Source: CAWGOF01 sp963824225
GTDB lineage: Bacteria > Acidobacteriota > Polarisedimenticolia > Polarisedimenticolales > Polarisedimenticolaceae
DNA: 64,000 bases
Reading direction: 5' to 3'
Assembly (NCBI GenBank): GCA_963824225.1
Contig: CAWGOF010000001.1
Coordinates: 248,001 to 312,000, forward strand
Shown one piece after another: positions 1-7,851 of the stretch (its first letter is position 1; every line of letters starts with the position of its first letter). The notes below the pieces were generated by a model. It was not told where the DNA came from, made no database searches, and worked only from the letters and a program-made list of their open reading frames with translations. Made by a program: the position numbers and the translations under genes.

Positions 1-379
1 CCTCGTCGGCGGGAACCTGACCGTCCTCGCGCACCTGTGCGGGACGCGCTACGAGCCCGATTGCCGGGGGGCGATCCTGTTCTTCGAGGATGCGGGCGAG
101 CCGACGTATCGGATCGACCGCATGCTGTCGCAGCTCCGGCAGGCCGGGTGGCTGTCGCGGGTCCGCGGCGTCGTCGTCGGCGGGATCGACGTCCCGAAGC
201 GTAAGCGCTTCCCGCCCGATCGCTCGCTCGACGACGTGCTGGCGGAGGCGCTCGTGCCGCTCGGAGTGCCCGTCATTCGACACGTCGTCGCCGGACACGT
301 GCGCTGCAAGCGCACGTTGCCTCTCGGCGGGACGTGCGAGATCGATACGCGCGCGGGGATCCTGCGCGTGCGTCCGTGA
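1..379 (+). CDS. ldcA: LD-carboxypeptidase, C-terminal part (S66 family)
   Basis: Only the C-terminal ~125 residues are inside the window; the frame is open from base 2. S66 peptidases (LdcA/MccF) trim the D-alanine from murein tetrapeptides during peptidoglycan recycling. The read-through GGNLTVLAHLCGT, the segment FFEDAGEPTYRIDRML with the catalytic Glu region, and GHVRCKRTLPLGG with the catalytic His region match the C-terminal half of the family. The nucleophilic Ser would lie upstream. The stop TGA overlaps the GTG start of truA by 4 bases, so the two are probably cotranscribed. Confidence 0.85.
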   Translation, partial: LVGGNLTVLAHLCGTRYEPDCRGAILFFEDAGEPTYRIDRMLSQLRQAGWLSRVRGVVVGGIDVPKRKRFPPDRSLDDVLAEALVPLGVPVIRHVVAGHVRCKRTLPLGGTCEIDTRAGILRVRP

Positions 380-1161
380 GCCGCAAGCCGATCGCCGAGC
401 GGCGCATCCGCATCGACGTTGCGTACGACGGCACCGAGTTCGCCGGGTTCCAGCTCCAGCCGCGCTTTCGCACCGTCCAGGGCACGCTCGAAGCCGCGCT
501 GACGCAGCTGGCCGGCGGAGCCCCGCTACGGGTCCACGCGGCGAGCCGCACCGACTCTGGCGCACACGCCCGGCGGCAGGTCGTCGACTGTGCCTTGCGC
601 TCGCGACTCGACGACGCCGGGATCGAGCGCGCGCTCGCGCGCCTGCTGCCGCGCGACGTGCGGCCGCTCGGGGTCCTGACGGTTCCCGCGCGGTTCCACG
701 CGCAGTACGACGCGGTGTCGAAGACGTACCGCTATCGTCTCGATCGGTCGCGCCACGGAGATCCGCTCCTCGCGCGCTACGCGTTCCACGTGCCGGGGGC
801 GCTCGACGTCGACCGGATGCACGAGGCGCTCGCGCTCCTGCCCGGCCGGCGCGACTGGTCGGGGTTCGCCGACTCGCGCTGCCGCGTGCGCGATCGCGTG
901 CGCCACGTGCTCGAGGCGAGCTATGCGCTCGTCGGTGCGCGGGACGGCGAGTTCACGTTCCGGGCCGACGGGTTCTTGACGCACATGGTGCGCAACCTCG
1001 TCGGCACGCTCGTCGAGATCGGGCGCGGCCGAAGCGAGCCGTCGAGCGTGAGCCGGATCCTCGAGCGCCGCGATCGGACACTCGCCGCCGCGGCGGCGCC
1101 GGCGCGCGGCCTGACGCTGTGGCACGTCGCCTATCCCGATGAAGCGCCGCGCGGCGGTTGA
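376..1161 (+). CDS. truA: tRNA pseudouridine synthase A
   Basis: TruA converts U38-U40 in the tRNA anticodon arm to pseudouridine. The 261-residue product has the expected length and opens IRIDVAYDGTEFAGFQ. It carries the catalytic motif SRTDSGAHA with Asp60, and the late motif FLTHMVRNLVGTLVEIG. The GTG at 376 is chosen because it overlaps the ldcA stop and places the first strand at residue ~11; a longer reading from 334 would run inside ldcA. First clear gene of a string ending with rseP. Confidence 0.93.
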   Translation: MSRKPIAERRIRIDVAYDGTEFAGFQLQPRFRTVQGTLEAALTQLAGGAPLRVHAASRTDSGAHARRQVVDCALRSRLDDAGIERALARLLPRDVRPLGVLTVPARFHAQYDAVSKTYRYRLDRSRHGDPLLARYAFHVPGALDVDRMHEALALLPGRRDWSGFADSRCRVRDRVRHVLEASYALVGARDGEFTFRADGFLTHMVRNLVGTLVEIGRGRSEPSSVSRILERRDRTLAAAAAPARGLTLWHVAYPDEAPRGG

Positions 1162-1186
1162 TCGGCCCGTCGATCGGTACTAGGAT
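1158..1186 (+). promoter_or_regulatory. Promoter for uppS operon
   Basis: TTGATC at 1158-1163, 17-base spacer, TAGGAT at 1181-1186. It sits in the only gap between truA and uppS and predicts a start of transcription near 1193, about 38 bases before uppS. Each hexamer matches the sigma-70 consensus at four of six positions. Confidence 0.5.
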
Positions 1187-1230
1187 TCGCCGGGGTCGGC
1201 GTCCGGTCGCCCCGTCCGCGGTGGAGGTCC

Positions 1231-2022
1231 ATGTTCGGGAAGGACGCACTGGCCGTCGCCGGAACCGAGGAAGCGCGCGTCCTCAGCCAGATCGATCGCT
1301 CGCGCTTGCCACGTCACGTCGCCGTGATCATGGACGGGAACGGCCGCTGGGCCGCCGAGCGCCGGCTGCCCCGCGTCGCCGGTCACCGCGCGGGCATCGA
1401 CGCGGTGCGCGAGATCGTCGAGGTGTCGGCGCGGCTGGGCCTCGAGGTCCTGACGCTCTACGCGTTCTCCAAGGAGAACTGGAAGCGTCCGCGCTCCGAG
1501 GTCGCGACGCTGATGGCGCTCCTGCGCGAGTACTTGCGCCGCGAGCTCGACACGCTGCTCGACAACAACATCCGGCTGCACACGATCGGGCGCACGGGCG
1601 AGCTGCCGCCGAGCGCGCGGCGCGAGCTCGATCGGGCGCTCGAAACGACCGCCGGCGCGAGCGGCATGCGGTTCAACATCGCGCTGTCCTACGGCGGACG
1701 CACGGAGATCGCCGATGCGTGCCGGTCGATCGCCGCGGCGGGCCTCGCGCCCGAGGCGATCGACGAGCACACGATCGCGGCGCACCTGTACACGGCGGGC
1801 CTGCCCGATCCGGACCTGTTGATCCGCACGAGCGGGGAGCTGCGCGTGTCGAACTTCCTGCTGTGGCAGATCGCGTACTCCGAGATCTGGGTCACGGAGA
1901 CCCTGTGGCCGGACTTCCGCCGGCTGCATCTGTTCCAGGCGCTCGTTGACTACCAGGGTCGCGAGCGGCGCTACGGCGGGCTGGGCAAGGCCTCCGATCC
2001 GGCGGCGGCGATCCAGGGCTGA
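1231..2022 (+). CDS. uppS: Isoprenyl (undecaprenyl) diphosphate synthase
   Basis: Cis-prenyltransferase that extends farnesyl diphosphate with isopentenyl diphosphate to the C55 lipid carrier for peptidoglycan and other wall polymers. The 263-residue product shows the catalytic motif VIMDGNGRW (Asp35), the conserved LTLYAFSKENWKR, and the C-terminal DLLIRTSGELRVSNFLLWQ with the RxS and substrate-binding residues, followed by LWPDF. RBS GGTGGAGG lies just before the ATG. Leads the lipid/isoprenoid run uppS-cdsA-dxr-rseP, an arrangement found in many bacteria. Confidence 0.95.
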   Translation: MFGKDALAVAGTEEARVLSQIDRSRLPRHVAVIMDGNGRWAAERRLPRVAGHRAGIDAVREIVEVSARLGLEVLTLYAFSKENWKRPRSEVATLMALLREYLRRELDTLLDNNIRLHTIGRTGELPPSARRELDRALETTAGASGMRFNIALSYGGRTEIADACRSIAAAGLAPEAIDEHTIAAHLYTAGLPDPDLLIRTSGELRVSNFLLWQIAYSEIWVTETLWPDFRRLHLFQALVDYQGRERRYGGLGKASDPAAAIQG

Positions 2023-2049
2023 CGCCCGATCGCGAGCCACACCCACAAG

Positions 2050-2862
2050 ATGACGCGACTCGTCACGGCCGCCGTCCTCGCTCCGTTGCTGTGGGCCGCG
2101 ATCAAGCTCGCCGCGCCGTGGGTGTTCGTGTGCATCGCCGTCGTGGTGATCCTCGCCGCGTGCTGGGAGTGCTACCGCATGCTCCGCGGGGCGGGCGCCG
2201 AGCCGATCGTCGGTCTCGGCCTCGCGGCGACCGGCGGGCTGCTCGTGGCGTTCGCCGTGCCCGATCCGCGGCTCGGGCCGACGGGGGTGCTCACGGCCGC
2301 GGTCCTGGCGACCACGGCGCTGGCGATGCTGCGCCGTGCGACGCCACGCGCGATGCTCGACTCCGTGGGCTCGACGCTGCTCCCGGTGCTGCTCCTCGGG
2401 GCGACGCTCGGACACCTCGTGGCGCTGCGCCGGACGCCCGGACCCGACGGGACCGACGTCGTGCTGCTGCTGTTCCTGTGTGTCATCTTCGGCGACACGC
2501 TCGCGTACTACGTCGGCTCGGCGGTCGGGCGGCACCGGATGGCCCCGACGATCTCGCCGGGCAAGAGCTGGGAGGGGTTCGCCGGGGCGATCGCCGGCAG
2601 CATCGCCGGAGCCCTGATCGCGCACCTGTGGTTCTACCAGCGGCTGCCCCTCGGGCACGCGCTCGCGCTGGGTGTGATCCTCGGCCTCGCCGGCGTGACG
2701 GGCGACCTGGCCGAGAGCATGGTCAAGCGCGCGTGCGGGGTCAAGGACTCGTCGACCGCGCTTCCGGGGCATGGCGGCTGGCTCGACCGGACCGACAGCC
2801 TGCTGTTCGCCGCGCCGATCCTCTACCATTACCACATGACGTTCCTGCGGGGCCTGTCGTGA
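2050..2862 (+). CDS. cdsA: Phosphatidate cytidylyltransferase
   Basis: Makes CDP-diacylglycerol from phosphatidate and CTP, the branch point for phospholipids (pgsA, downstream at 52.8 kb, uses its product). The 270-residue protein is mostly hydrophobic with about eight membrane segments. It has the family signature near the C-terminus: SMVKRACGVKDSS, then LPGHGGWLDRTDSLLF with the HGG and DRxD metal/substrate residues. SPGKSWEGF precedes it. The stop overlaps the GTG of dxr by 4 bases. Confidence 0.94.
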   Translation: MTRLVTAAVLAPLLWAAIKLAAPWVFVCIAVVVILAACWECYRMLRGAGAEPIVGLGLAATGGLLVAFAVPDPRLGPTGVLTAAVLATTALAMLRRATPRAMLDSVGSTLLPVLLLGATLGHLVALRRTPGPDGTDVVLLLFLCVIFGDTLAYYVGSAVGRHRMAPTISPGKSWEGFAGAIAGSIAGALIAHLWFYQRLPLGHALALGVILGLAGVTGDLAESMVKRACGVKDSSTALPGHGGWLDRTDSLLFAAPILYHYHMTFLRGLS

Positions 2863-4019
2863 AGCGCCTGGCGATCCTCGGATCGACCGGGTCGATCGGA
2901 TCGAGCACGCTCGACGTCGTCCGGGCGTTCCCCGGGGAGCTCGAGGTCGTCGCGCTCGGCGCAGGCGGGAACGTCGAGCGCCTGGCCGAGCAGGTCCGCG
3001 AGTTCCGGCCGGCGTGCGTCGCGCTCGGCGATGCACGCGCGGCGAGCGAGCTCGCGTCGCGGATCGAGCCCGGCTGCCGCGTGGTCCATGGACCGGCCGG
3101 GCTGATCGAGGTCGCGACGTGGCCCGACGTCGACCTCGTGGTCAGCGCGCTCGTCGGGGCGGTGGGCCTGCGGCCGACGTGGGCGGCGATCGACGGCGGG
3201 CGAGACGTCGCGCTGGCGAACAAGGAGACGCTCGTCGTGGCCGGCGAGCCGATCACGCGCCGGGCGGCCGAGACCGGAGCATCGCTCTTGCCCGTCGACA
3301 GCGAGCACAACGCGTTGCACCAGTGTTTGCGCGGAGAGCTCGCGACCGAGGTGCGGCGGCTGTGGCTGACCGCGTCGGGCGGCCCGTTCCTGCGCGTCCC
3401 GCAGAAAGACCTCGCGTGCGTGACGGTCGGCCAAGCGCTCGACCATCCGACGTGGCGCATGGGGCGCAAGATCACGATCGACTCGGCGACCTTGATGAAC
3501 AAGGGCCTGGAGGTGATCGAGGCGCGCTGGCTCTTCGGCATCGAGCCCGCGCGGATCCGCGTCGTGGTTCACCCATCGAGCGTCGTGCACTCGATGGTCG
3601 AGTTCGTCGACGGCTCGTTCAAGGCGCAGCTCGGCGTGACCGACATGCGCCATCCGATCCAGTACGCGCTGTCGTGGCCCACGCGCTGGACGACGCCGCT
3701 CCCGCCGTTCGATCCCGTGGCCGCGGGCCCGCTCTCGTTCGAGCTGCCGGATCTCGAGCGGTTCCCGTGCCTCGGCCTGGCGTACCGGGCGATCGAGCTC
3801 GGCGGCGCGGCGCCGGCGGTGCTGAATGCGGCGAACGAGGTCGCGGTGTCCGCGTTCCTCGACGGCCGGCTGCGGTTCCTCGACATCGCCGCGGTCGTCG
3901 CCGACGCGCTCGACCGTCACGCCGCGGATGCCGGGGCCACGCTCGACGACCTCGAGCGCGCAGACGCCGGGGCGCGCGAGACGGCGGAGCGGCTGCTCGT
4001 CCGCGGGGCCGCGCGGTGA
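2859..4019 (+). CDS. dxr: 1-deoxy-D-xylulose 5-phosphate reductoisomerase
   Basis: Second step of the MEP isoprenoid pathway: DXP to MEP using NADPH. It supplies the precursors used by UppS. The 386-residue product starts with the NADPH-binding motif LAILGSTGSIGSSTLDVV. It has LANKETLVVAGE, the metal-binding VDSEHNALHQ, the flexible-loop motif SGGPFL, and ATLMNKGLEVIEA, all standard for Dxr. GTG start at 2859 overlaps the cdsA stop; its own stop overlaps rseP. Confidence 0.95.
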   Translation: MKRLAILGSTGSIGSSTLDVVRAFPGELEVVALGAGGNVERLAEQVREFRPACVALGDARAASELASRIEPGCRVVHGPAGLIEVATWPDVDLVVSALVGAVGLRPTWAAIDGGRDVALANKETLVVAGEPITRRAAETGASLLPVDSEHNALHQCLRGELATEVRRLWLTASGGPFLRVPQKDLACVTVGQALDHPTWRMGRKITIDSATLMNKGLEVIEARWLFGIEPARIRVVVHPSSVVHSMVEFVDGSFKAQLGVTDMRHPIQYALSWPTRWTTPLPPFDPVAAGPLSFELPDLERFPCLGLAYRAIELGGAAPAVLNAANEVAVSAFLDGRLRFLDIAAVVADALDRHAADAGATLDDLERADAGARETAERLLVRGAAR

Positions 4020-5347
4020 TCGAGCTCCTGCAGTTCGCGCTCGCGTTCGTGCTCGTGCTGGCGCCGCTCGTGTTCATCCACGAGCTGGGCCACTTCCTCG
4101 CGGCGAAGCTCCTGCGCATCGGCGTGCCGGTGTTCTCGCTGGGGTTCGGTCCGCGGCTCGCCGGGCTGCGCCGTGGCGGCACGGATTACCGACTGTCGCT
4201 CGTTCCGCTCGGGGGCTACGTGCGTCTCGCGGGCGACGAGTCGGACGAGGATCGCCGCGGGGCGCCCGAGGAGTTCCTGTCGCGGCCGCGCTGGCAGCGG
4301 GTCGTCGTGTTCCTCGCCGGCCCGACGTTCAACCTCGTGCTCGCGTTCGTCGTGATGTGGGCGTGCTTCGCCGTGCTGGGTAAGACCGAGGCCCCGTACT
4401 CGGTGGTGTACCGCGTCGAGCCGGGATCGGCGGCCGAGCGCGCCGGCGTGCAGGCCGGCGATCGTCTCGTGGCCATCGCCGGGCACCCGGTCGAGGACGC
4501 GCGGACCCTGCAGTACCGGTACAGCGTCGACATCGCGCTCGCACCGGGAACGCGGAAGACGATCACGCTCGAGCGCGATCGGAAACGTCTCGACGTCGAG
4601 CTCGACATCCCCACCGATCCGACGCATGGCGTGGGCGATCCGGGCTGGAGCATCGGCCATGGCGGGAGCGAGCCTCCGGTCGTCGAGAGCGTGCTGCCGG
4701 GCGGCGCGGCCGAGGAGGCCGGGCTGCGGGCGGGCGACCGGATCCTCGGGGCGGGGGACAAGCGCCCGATCACCGGGTTCGAGCTGAAGCTCGCGCTCGA
4801 GCGCGCCGTCGGTCAGGAGATCGGGCTCGCGGTCGAGCGGGACGGCCAGACGATCCAGGTCCCCGTGCGCCCGCGTCCGAGCACCGAGGACGGCCGGACG
4901 ATCGGCGTCGATTTCGTGCGCGCGGGCCCGATCCATTTGGGGATCGGCGAGGCCGCGCGCGAGGCCGTCGACTGGTGCGTCGACTCGTCGAAGACGCTGT
5001 TCGTCGTGCTCAAGCGCCTGGTCTCGGCCGAGCTGTCGCTGCGCACGATGTCCGGGCCCGTGGGGATCGCCCAGGTCGCGCGGGACGCGCTCGTGCTGGG
5101 CTTCGGCTCGTACCTGTACCTGCTCGCGTTCTTCAGCCTGCAGCTCGGGATCCTCAACCTCCTGCCGATCCCGATCCTCGACGGCGGACACCTGCTGATC
5201 CTGTTCGTCGAGGCGGTCATGCGCCGCAGCCTGTCCGAGCGCGTGAAGGAGCGCGTGATGCAGGCCGGGCTCGTGTTCCTGCTCGCGTTCATGGGCATCA
5301 TCATCGTCCTCGACCTGACCAAGCTCGACCTGTCGAGCCTGTTCTAG
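4016..5347 (+). CDS. rseP: Site-2 intramembrane zinc protease RseP, two PDZ domains
   Basis: Inner-membrane metalloprotease that cleaves transmembrane anti-sigma factors and leftover signal peptides. The 443-residue protein has the zinc motif HELGH (His22, His26) in the first helix, two PDZ domains (around residues 125-200 and 215-290, with PGSAAERAGVQAGD and PGGAAEEAGLRAGD), and the third metal ligand in NLLPIPILDGGH near residue 390. GTG start at 4016 overlaps the dxr stop. Last gene of the run. Confidence 0.94.
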   Translation: MIELLQFALAFVLVLAPLVFIHELGHFLAAKLLRIGVPVFSLGFGPRLAGLRRGGTDYRLSLVPLGGYVRLAGDESDEDRRGAPEEFLSRPRWQRVVVFLAGPTFNLVLAFVVMWACFAVLGKTEAPYSVVYRVEPGSAAERAGVQAGDRLVAIAGHPVEDARTLQYRYSVDIALAPGTRKTITLERDRKRLDVELDIPTDPTHGVGDPGWSIGHGGSEPPVVESVLPGGAAEEAGLRAGDRILGAGDKRPITGFELKLALERAVGQEIGLAVERDGQTIQVPVRPRPSTEDGRTIGVDFVRAGPIHLGIGEAAREAVDWCVDSSKTLFVVLKRLVSAELSLRTMSGPVGIAQVARDALVLGFGSYLYLLAFFSLQLGILNLLPIPILDGGHLLILFVEAVMRRSLSERVKERVMQAGLVFLLAFMGIIIVLDLTKLDLSSLF

Positions 5348-5591
5348 CGCGCCCGCGGTCGCCGGGCGTACGCCCGCGGTCGCCGACGGCCGCCGGCGGA
5401 CGCCGGCGGGCGCTCGACGAGCCACGGCCTCGCCGAAAACAGCCCGCGCCGCCGCGTGTGCCTACGGCACGCCCGTTGCTGTGCCGTGGTGTGCGGGCGC
5501 GACGATCCGGGCCGGCGATTCCCCGACGTCGGTGCGTGAAGCGCCCGCACGAACCAGCCCGGGGAGGCGGAACACCGCCGGGAGGAACGTC
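5348..5591 (+). other. Intergenic region with direct repeat and hairpins
   Basis: No gene seen. CGCCCGCGGTCGCCG occurs twice (5350-5364 and 5371-5385, period 21). ACGGCAC (5464-5470) pairs with GTGCCGT (5481-5487) around a 10-base loop. GGCGG-AACA-CCGCC (5566-5579) ends immediately before the GGAGG ribosome-binding site of the next gene. There is no T-run, so no intrinsic terminator for rseP is evident. Confidence 0.5.
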
Positions 5592-5912
5592 ATGACCGGT
5601 ACCACCACGCTGCGCGCGACCGCCCGGGTCGTCGCGCTCGCCGCCGCGCTCGGCTTCGTCGGCGGCCTCGCGCACGCGAGCCAGGTCAAGCCCGCGGCAG
5701 CCCCCACGGTCGCCGTGGACATCAACAGCGCGAGCGCCGCCGAGCTGGCGGCGATCCCCGGGATCGGCCAGTCCCTGGCGTCGCGCATCGTCGAGCTGCG
5801 GGACAAGGAGGGCCCGTTCCGCAAGATCGAGGATCTGCTCAAGGTCAAGGGCATCGGCGAGAAGTCGTTCGAGAAGCTGCGGCCGTACGTTCGGATCGGG
5901 AAAGCGGGCTGA
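5592..5912 (+). CDS. ComEA-like secreted helix-hairpin-helix protein
   Basis: A 106-residue protein with an N-terminal signal sequence (ALAAALGFVGGLAHAS, cut near residue 30). One ComEA-type DNA-binding domain follows: VDINSASAAELAAIPGIGQ then VKGIGEKSFEKLRPYV, two HhH motifs. ComEA proteins bind incoming DNA in the periplasm during transformation; small solo versions are also found with other roles. The ATG at 5592 is picked for its GGGAGGAACG ribosome-binding site and the signal peptide. The next gene is a pseudopilin, which suits an uptake or secretion role. Confidence 0.85.
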   Translation: MTGTTTLRATARVVALAAALGFVGGLAHASQVKPAAAPTVAVDINSASAAELAAIPGIGQSLASRIVELRDKEGPFRKIEDLLKVKGIGEKSFEKLRPYVRIGKAG

Positions 5913-5913
5913 G

Positions 5914-6504
5914 ATGCGCGTCTCGCGAGGCGTCACGCTGCCCGAGCTCCTCGTGGTGCTCGCGCTCGGTGCGATGCTGCTCCTCGCGAGCGCGCCGACT
6001 CTGGCGCACCTGCGCTCGGCCGGCCGGACCGCTGCCGCGGCGCGCGAGATCGCGGTCACGCTCCAAGCGCTGCGCTGGAGGAGCGTCGCGACCGGCACGA
6101 GCCACGGGCTGTCGTTCGGCGTCGACGCGACCGGCTGGAGCTACCGGATCGTGCGCGACGGAAACGGCAACGGTCTGCGCACGGCGGAGATCGGCAGCGG
6201 GGTCGACCCGGCGCTCACGACGGTCGTACGCCTGGAGCATCGATTGGCGCCCGTGCGCTTCGGCCTCCCGGCGTCCTCGTCGATCCCCGAGATCCCGCCG
6301 CGTCCGGGGACGATCCCCGATCGGTCGGATCCGGTCGCTTTCGGTCGGTCGAACCTCGTCTCGTTCTCGCCCCTCGGCACGTCGTCGAGCGGCACGCTCT
6401 ACGTGACCGACGGCCGCGAGCTGTGCGGGATCGTGCTGTTCGGACCGACCGCGCGCCTGCGCGTGTGGCGCTACGACGGGAGGAGCCGCACGTGGAATCG
6501 GTAG
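5914..6504 (+). CDS. GspH/FimT-type pseudopilin
   Basis: Type IV pilin-like protein of 196 residues. A very short leader ends in the prepilin-peptidase site RG/VTLPELLVVLALG with Glu at position +5, followed by one hydrophobic helix, as in minor pseudopilins GspH and FimT. The remaining ~160 residues look like a soluble globular head; I recognise no further motif. It starts one base after the ComEA-like gene, and a small helical protein follows, so the three likely form one transcription unit. Confidence 0.8.
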   Translation: MRVSRGVTLPELLVVLALGAMLLLASAPTLAHLRSAGRTAAAAREIAVTLQALRWRSVATGTSHGLSFGVDATGWSYRIVRDGNGNGLRTAEIGSGVDPALTTVVRLEHRLAPVRFGLPASSSIPEIPPRPGTIPDRSDPVAFGRSNLVSFSPLGTSSSGTLYVTDGRELCGIVLFGPTARLRVWRYDGRSRTWNR

Positions 6505-6851
6505 TGCCGGACCGTGGGCTCGAAGCGTTCCGGGCCACCGACGCGTTCGCCGTCGAGGCGTACCGCGTGGCCGGATCGCTGCGCGACCTCGCGCTGGGCG
6601 AAGCGATCCGCCGGACCGCGATCGTCGCCGGCGCCGCGGTCGTGTCGGCGTCCGCCGGTGTTGGCGCCGCAGCGCCGCAGCTCGAGCGAGCGCGCGAAGC
6701 GCTGCTCGAGGGCCGGTACTTCCTGTACCTCGCGCGGCGCTTCGGCCTGCTCGACGTGCGGCAGTACCGGGCGCTCGCGTTACGGCAGGACGCGGCGCTG
6801 CGCGAGATCGAGGCCGCGCGCGGCGAGCGCGCGCGGGTACGCGGACCCTGA
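6492..6851 (+). CDS. Four-helix-bundle protein (23S rRNA intervening-sequence family-like)
   Basis: A 119-residue, almost wholly helical protein. The pattern FRATDAFAVEAYRVAGSL, then a G-rich turn and LERAREALLEGRYFLYLARR, resembles the four-helix-bundle proteins first seen in rRNA intervening sequences (FxxLDVWxxAxxLA and LGxAxGSxxELxxYL). Function in that family is unknown. GTG 6492 has a GGGAGGAG ribosome-binding site; a second GTG at 6504 touches the pseudopilin stop. Family match is by pattern only. Confidence 0.55.
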   Translation: MESVVPDRGLEAFRATDAFAVEAYRVAGSLRDLALGEAIRRTAIVAGAAVVSASAGVGAAAPQLERAREALLEGRYFLYLARRFGLLDVRQYRALALRQDAALREIEAARGERARVRGP

Positions 6852-7003
6852 GGAGCTAGAGCGGCGAGGGTGCCGGCGAGACTCGTCCCCCGCGGTGGCG
6901 CGCGACCTGCGCCGCCGCTCCCCGCACCCGCCATGCTCCGCGCCGCCGACCCACCCGGCCCGCCTGCCGGATCTCGTCGGCGCCCTCGCCGCCCGGATGC
7001 GCG

Positions 7004-7032
7004 TTGTGCGCCCGGAAACCGGATGGTAGCCT
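7004..7032 (+). promoter_or_regulatory. Promoter for ccsA/hemX-hemACD
   Basis: TTGTGC at 7004-7009, 17-base spacer, TAGCCT at 7027-7032, predicting transcription from about 7039, 20 bases before the gene. The preceding 150 bases hold no gene. Confidence 0.45.
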
Positions 7033-7058
7033 GAGCTTCCGGAACGCACACTCGCGCC

Positions 7059-7850
7059 ATGACGGCCAACCTGTTCTTGCCGGTCTCGGTCGCCGGATAC
7101 GTCGTCACCGTGATCGCGGCGACGCTGCGCACGGTGTATCGCGTCGAAGCGGCGCGGCGCGCCACGTCGGTGCTCCTCGTCGTCACGTGGTTCGCGCACC
7201 TCGGCGCGGTGGTGCAGCAGGGTCTGCGCATCGGCGGCCTCCCGCTGACCACGGGCGCGGAGTACCTGCTGGTCCTGGGATGGATCGTCCTGAGCCTGCA
7301 CCTGCTGCTGTGGTTCCGGGCGCACATCGACGTCAGCGGGCTCGTGCTGCCGCCGCTCGCCGGCGCGCTGTGCTTCGTCGCGATGCAGCGGCTCGGCGTG
7401 CGGGCCGCGCGACCCGACGCGCCGGACGACGGCTGGTTCTTCCTGCACATCACGATCTCGACGCTCGGAATGGCCACGCTGTGCGTGACGTTCGCGATGA
7501 GCATCCTGTACCTGGTGCAGGACCGCGCGCTCAAGACCCAGCGCACGCGCGCGCTGCTCGGTCGGCTGCCGTCGCTCGAGCGCACCGATCGGCTGGGCCA
7601 CCGCGCGCTCGTCGTGGGTTTCGTCCTGCTGACGATCGGAATCGCCGCCGGGATCGTCGTCACCGCCGAGGAGCACGAGCGGCCGATCGTGCTCGGGGCC
7701 AAGCAGATCCTGCCCGTGCTGGCCTGGCTGATCTTCGCCGTCGTCCTCGGCGCGCGGGCGGCGCTCGGGTTGCGCGGCCGCAAGTCCGCGTATCTGACGA
7801 TCGCCGGGTTCGTGCTCGGCCTGGCGACCGTCATCGGCATGACCCGTTGA
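7059..7850 (+). CDS. CcsA/HemX-type cytochrome c assembly membrane protein
   Basis: 263 residues with about eight hydrophobic segments. It is related to the CcsA/CcmC heme-handling family, with LTTGAEYLLVLGW taking the place of the tryptophan-rich loop and a conserved HITISTLGMATLC segment containing a heme-ligand-type His. In many bacteria a gene of this type (hemX) sits just before hemA and influences GluTR level. Here it ends one base before hemA, so it probably acts in heme synthesis or delivery. A role in cytochrome c maturation remains possible. Confidence 0.8.
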   Translation: MTANLFLPVSVAGYVVTVIAATLRTVYRVEAARRATSVLLVVTWFAHLGAVVQQGLRIGGLPLTTGAEYLLVLGWIVLSLHLLLWFRAHIDVSGLVLPPLAGALCFVAMQRLGVRAARPDAPDDGWFFLHITISTLGMATLCVTFAMSILYLVQDRALKTQRTRALLGRLPSLERTDRLGHRALVVGFVLLTIGIAAGIVVTAEEHERPIVLGAKQILPVLAWLIFAVVLGARAALGLRGRKSAYLTIAGFVLGLATVIGMTR

Positions 7851-7851
7851 C

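Noticed and set aside
1180..3036. 618-codon open frame on the minus strand, and similar long antisense frames elsewhere
   Set aside because: They mirror uppS, cdsA, dxr and other certain genes, are extremely Arg/Ala/Pro-rich, and show no domain. They are codon-bias shadows expected in 70 percent GC DNA.
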